Below are positions 62,488 through 64,000 of a stretch of 64,000 bases of DNA, piece by piece. Made by a program: the position numbers and the translations under genes. Every line of letters begins with the position of its first letter. Position 1 is the first letter of the stretch. Under the pieces are notes generated by a model. That model was not told the DNA's origin. It worked only from the letters and a program-made list of their open reading frames with translations, and made no database searches. This stretch comes from Gemmatimonas groenlandica (GTDB taxonomy: Bacteria > Gemmatimonadota > Gemmatimonadetes > Gemmatimonadales > Gemmatimonadaceae): the NCBI RefSeq assembly GCF_013004105.1, contig NZ_CP053085.1:310001-374000 (forward strand), given 5' to 3'.

Positions 62488-63768
62488 ATGACGCCTGCTT
62501 TCTCGCGCGCGCTCGTCGGCGTGCTCCTCTCCACGACGTGTGCCACGCTGCTTGGCGCGCAGGGACCCGCTCCGTCATCGGGCGCCGCGCCTGCTTCGGC
62601 CATTCCGATCCGCGCACTCGGACGCGTGGTCAGCTCCGATAGTGCGATCCTGATGGGCGTCGCGTCGGTGCGTCATCTGCCCAACGGCGGCGTGATCGTG
62701 AACGACGCCACTCGTCGGCAGCTGGTGCTCTTCGACTCCACGCTGCGCACGCACAGGGTCATCGCCGATACCTCCACGAACTCGCCCAACAGCTACGGCC
62801 TGCGCGGCAGCATGGGCGGACTCATTCCGTACGTCGCCGACTCGTCGCTGTTCGTCGATACCGAGTCGAGCGCGTTCCTGGTGATCGATCCGACCGGTCG
62901 GTTCGTGCGCGTCATGGCACCAACACGCGCCAACGACCTCTTCTTCGTGGCCAGTGGCGGATTCGGTGCGGCCGGTTTCGATCCGAAGGGCCGCATGATC
63001 TATCGCACGCAGCGACGGTCGCCGAACAATGACTATTTCTCCCAGCGCGATCCCACCGGCAAGCCGCGCGTGGTGGAGATGCCGGACTCGGCGCCCGTGT
63101 TGCGCATGGACTTCGACAAGCGCACCGTGGATACCATCGCGCTGCTGAAGGCGCCAACGTCGAAAATGGTGATCGTCGCCACGCAGAACATGATGCTGAC
63201 GTACGAGGTCATCAATCCGTTGCCGCTCGGTGACGAGTGGGCCATGCTGCCCGACGGCACCATCGCTATTGTGCGAGGGCAGGACTACCACATCGATTGG
63301 CGGGCGCCCGACGGCAAATTGTCATCGTCACCGAAGATGCCATTCGACTGGCGACGATTGCCGATCGAGGAGAAGGAGGCGCTGATCGATTCCGTGAAGA
63401 AGGCGAACGCGGAGCGCGAAGCCAAGCTACCACCGCCTCCTCCGCCGACGCCTGGTCAGCCCGTGATGCCACGTCGACCGTTCATGACGCTGGAGCCCAA
63501 GGAGTTGCCGGACTTCTATCCAGCGGTTCGACAGGGACAGGTGCGTGCGGACGCGGAAGGCAATATCTGGATTCTCCCCAGCACGTCGGCGGCCGCCAAA
63601 GACGGCCTGCTGTATGACGTGGTGAACCGCGAAGGACGCATCGTCGAGCGCGTGCAGCTGCCCGCCGGCAGGACATTGGTGGGATTCGGCGCCAATCGCA
63701 CCGTCTATCTACAGAACGTCAAGGGGCCGGGCCGCGCCACGGTCGAACGCGCCGACGTCGTGCGCTGA
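62488..63768 (+). CDS. Secreted beta-propeller-like protein
   Basis: 426 residues from the ATG at 62488 with GGAG upstream. Signal peptide ALVGVLLSTTCATLLGAQ. Repeated short strand motifs with Asp/Gly turns (VRHLPNGGVIVNDATRRQLV; LFDSTLRTHRVIADT; FLVIDPTGRFVRVM; GFDPKGRMIYRTQR) suggest a six-bladed NHL-like propeller. A poly-proline segment (PPPPPPTPGQP) lies near residue 320. The 13-bp distance to the TonB receptor argues for one operon and a shared outer-envelope role; ligand unknown. Confidence 0.7.
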   Translation: MTPAFSRALVGVLLSTTCATLLGAQGPAPSSGAAPASAIPIRALGRVVSSDSAILMGVASVRHLPNGGVIVNDATRRQLVLFDSTLRTHRVIADTSTNSPNSYGLRGSMGGLIPYVADSSLFVDTESSAFLVIDPTGRFVRVMAPTRANDLFFVASGGFGAAGFDPKGRMIYRTQRRSPNNDYFSQRDPTGKPRVVEMPDSAPVLRMDFDKRTVDTIALLKAPTSKMVIVATQNMMLTYEVINPLPLGDEWAMLPDGTIAIVRGQDYHIDWRAPDGKLSSSPKMPFDWRRLPIEEKEALIDSVKKANAEREAKLPPPPPPTPGQPVMPRRPFMTLEPKELPDFYPAVRQGQVRADAEGNIWILPSTSAAAKDGLLYDVVNREGRIVERVQLPAGRTLVGFGANRTVYLQNVKGPGRATVERADVVR

Positions 63769-63821
63769 GCGCAGTGACGAGATGTGTCGTACCGTGAGAC
63801 AGCCCGACCCCGAAGCCGGCG

Positions 63822-64000
63822 TTACTTGACGACCAGATTGTTCACGACCGTGTACTCCGGCGCCTTTGTCTTGGCGACGACTTCCGCACGAGCCTTCTGT
63901 GCTTCGCTCTTCACGCTGCCGTTCAGCGTGACCGTCTTCGTGTCCTTGTTCGTGTCCACATTAATGTCACCGGCGTCTACAGTCGCATCGGCCATCAAGG
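63822..64000 (-). CDS. BON-domain protein, 5' end outside the window
   Basis: The last ~58 residues are visible: DATVDAGDINVDTNKDTKTV, TLNGSVKSEAQKARAEVVAK, then VVNNLVVK and a TAA at 63822. The G-x-V-x-(S/N)-x-x-x-(K/R)-x-x-A pattern is that of a BON domain, found in periplasmic lipid-binding or stress proteins such as OsmY. It converges on the propeller gene. Confidence 0.8.
   Translation of the reverse strand, partial: LMADATVDAGDINVDTNKDTKTVTLNGSVKSEAQKARAEVVAKTKAPEYTVVNNLVVK

Noticed and set aside
60846-62603. 585-codon minus-strand frame under the TonB receptor
   Set aside because: Composition (His/Arg/Gln-rich) is typical of antisense shadows, and it overlaps two well-supported plus-strand genes.
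1-64000. CRISPR arrays, rRNA operons, complete prophage or restriction/defence islands
   Set aside because: No spaced direct-repeat arrays, rRNA-like sequence, phage structural genes or recognisable defence genes were seen while reading both strands.

Overview
This is a GC-rich, densely packed bacterial chromosome segment. The gene content fits a Gemmatimonadota-like, Gram-negative heterotroph. The signs are an SprA-type giant outer-membrane protein, several TonB-dependent receptors with a carboxypeptidase-regulatory-like N-terminal domain, BNR/VPS10-propeller proteins, Ser/Thr kinases fused to beta-propellers, and PadR regulators paired with permease-prefix proteins. The phylum assignment is inference from gene content. 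No rRNA, tRNA or CRISPR array was found.

Layout. 1-1174: 5' part of an LptF/LptG permease (minus). 1236-12802: sprA, comEA-like, pilB, pilT and pilC, a surface-protein and type IV pilus block. 12812-14009: a 1.2-kb element bounded by a perfect 17-bp TGT...ACA inverted repeat with doubled internal motifs, carrying a small secreted-protein gene and no transposase. 14240-23395: an accessory zone with an AraC regulator, a frameshifted barrel gene, a collapsed IS3-family remnant, small membrane and secreted proteins, a low-GC amidase abutting an IS91-like transposase tail, and a TetR-controlled rhodanese/fatty-acid hydroxylase/metallo-beta-lactamase operon. 23430-24308: a decayed symporter fragment and non-coding DNA. 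24309-31732: TonB receptor, outer-membrane barrel protein and two tandem DUF4876-like lipoproteins, probably one outer-membrane system. 32106-35453: hybrid histidine kinase. 35476-41504: divergent BNR-propeller protein and kinase-propeller protein. 41565-50351: TonB receptor, small secreted protein, PadR regulator coupled to an unusual LptF/G-like permease, ModE-type regulator head-to-head with a TonB receptor, and a SEC-C protein. 50796-57865: hybrid kinase, PRC-barrel protein, small membrane protein, YihY/BrkB, then the Ku-LigD non-homologous end-joining pair. 58036-64000: a hypothetical protein, a TonB receptor with a C-terminal helical extension, a secreted propeller protein and the end of a BON-domain protein.

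The most interesting items are five: the 12812-14009 inverted-repeat element; the jellyroll-less LptF/G-like permease fused to a permease-prefix region behind a PadR gene with three 13-bp-phased ATAGTAT repeats; the TonB/barrel/double-lipoprotein cluster; the ModE-TonB pair whose ATG codons overlap on opposite strands; and the TonB receptor with about 155 residues beyond its predicted barrel end.

Start codons were chosen by Shine-Dalgarno sequence, signal peptide, gene overlap or family N-terminus rather than by taking the longest frame. Family names come from recognising motifs by eye; no database search was run.
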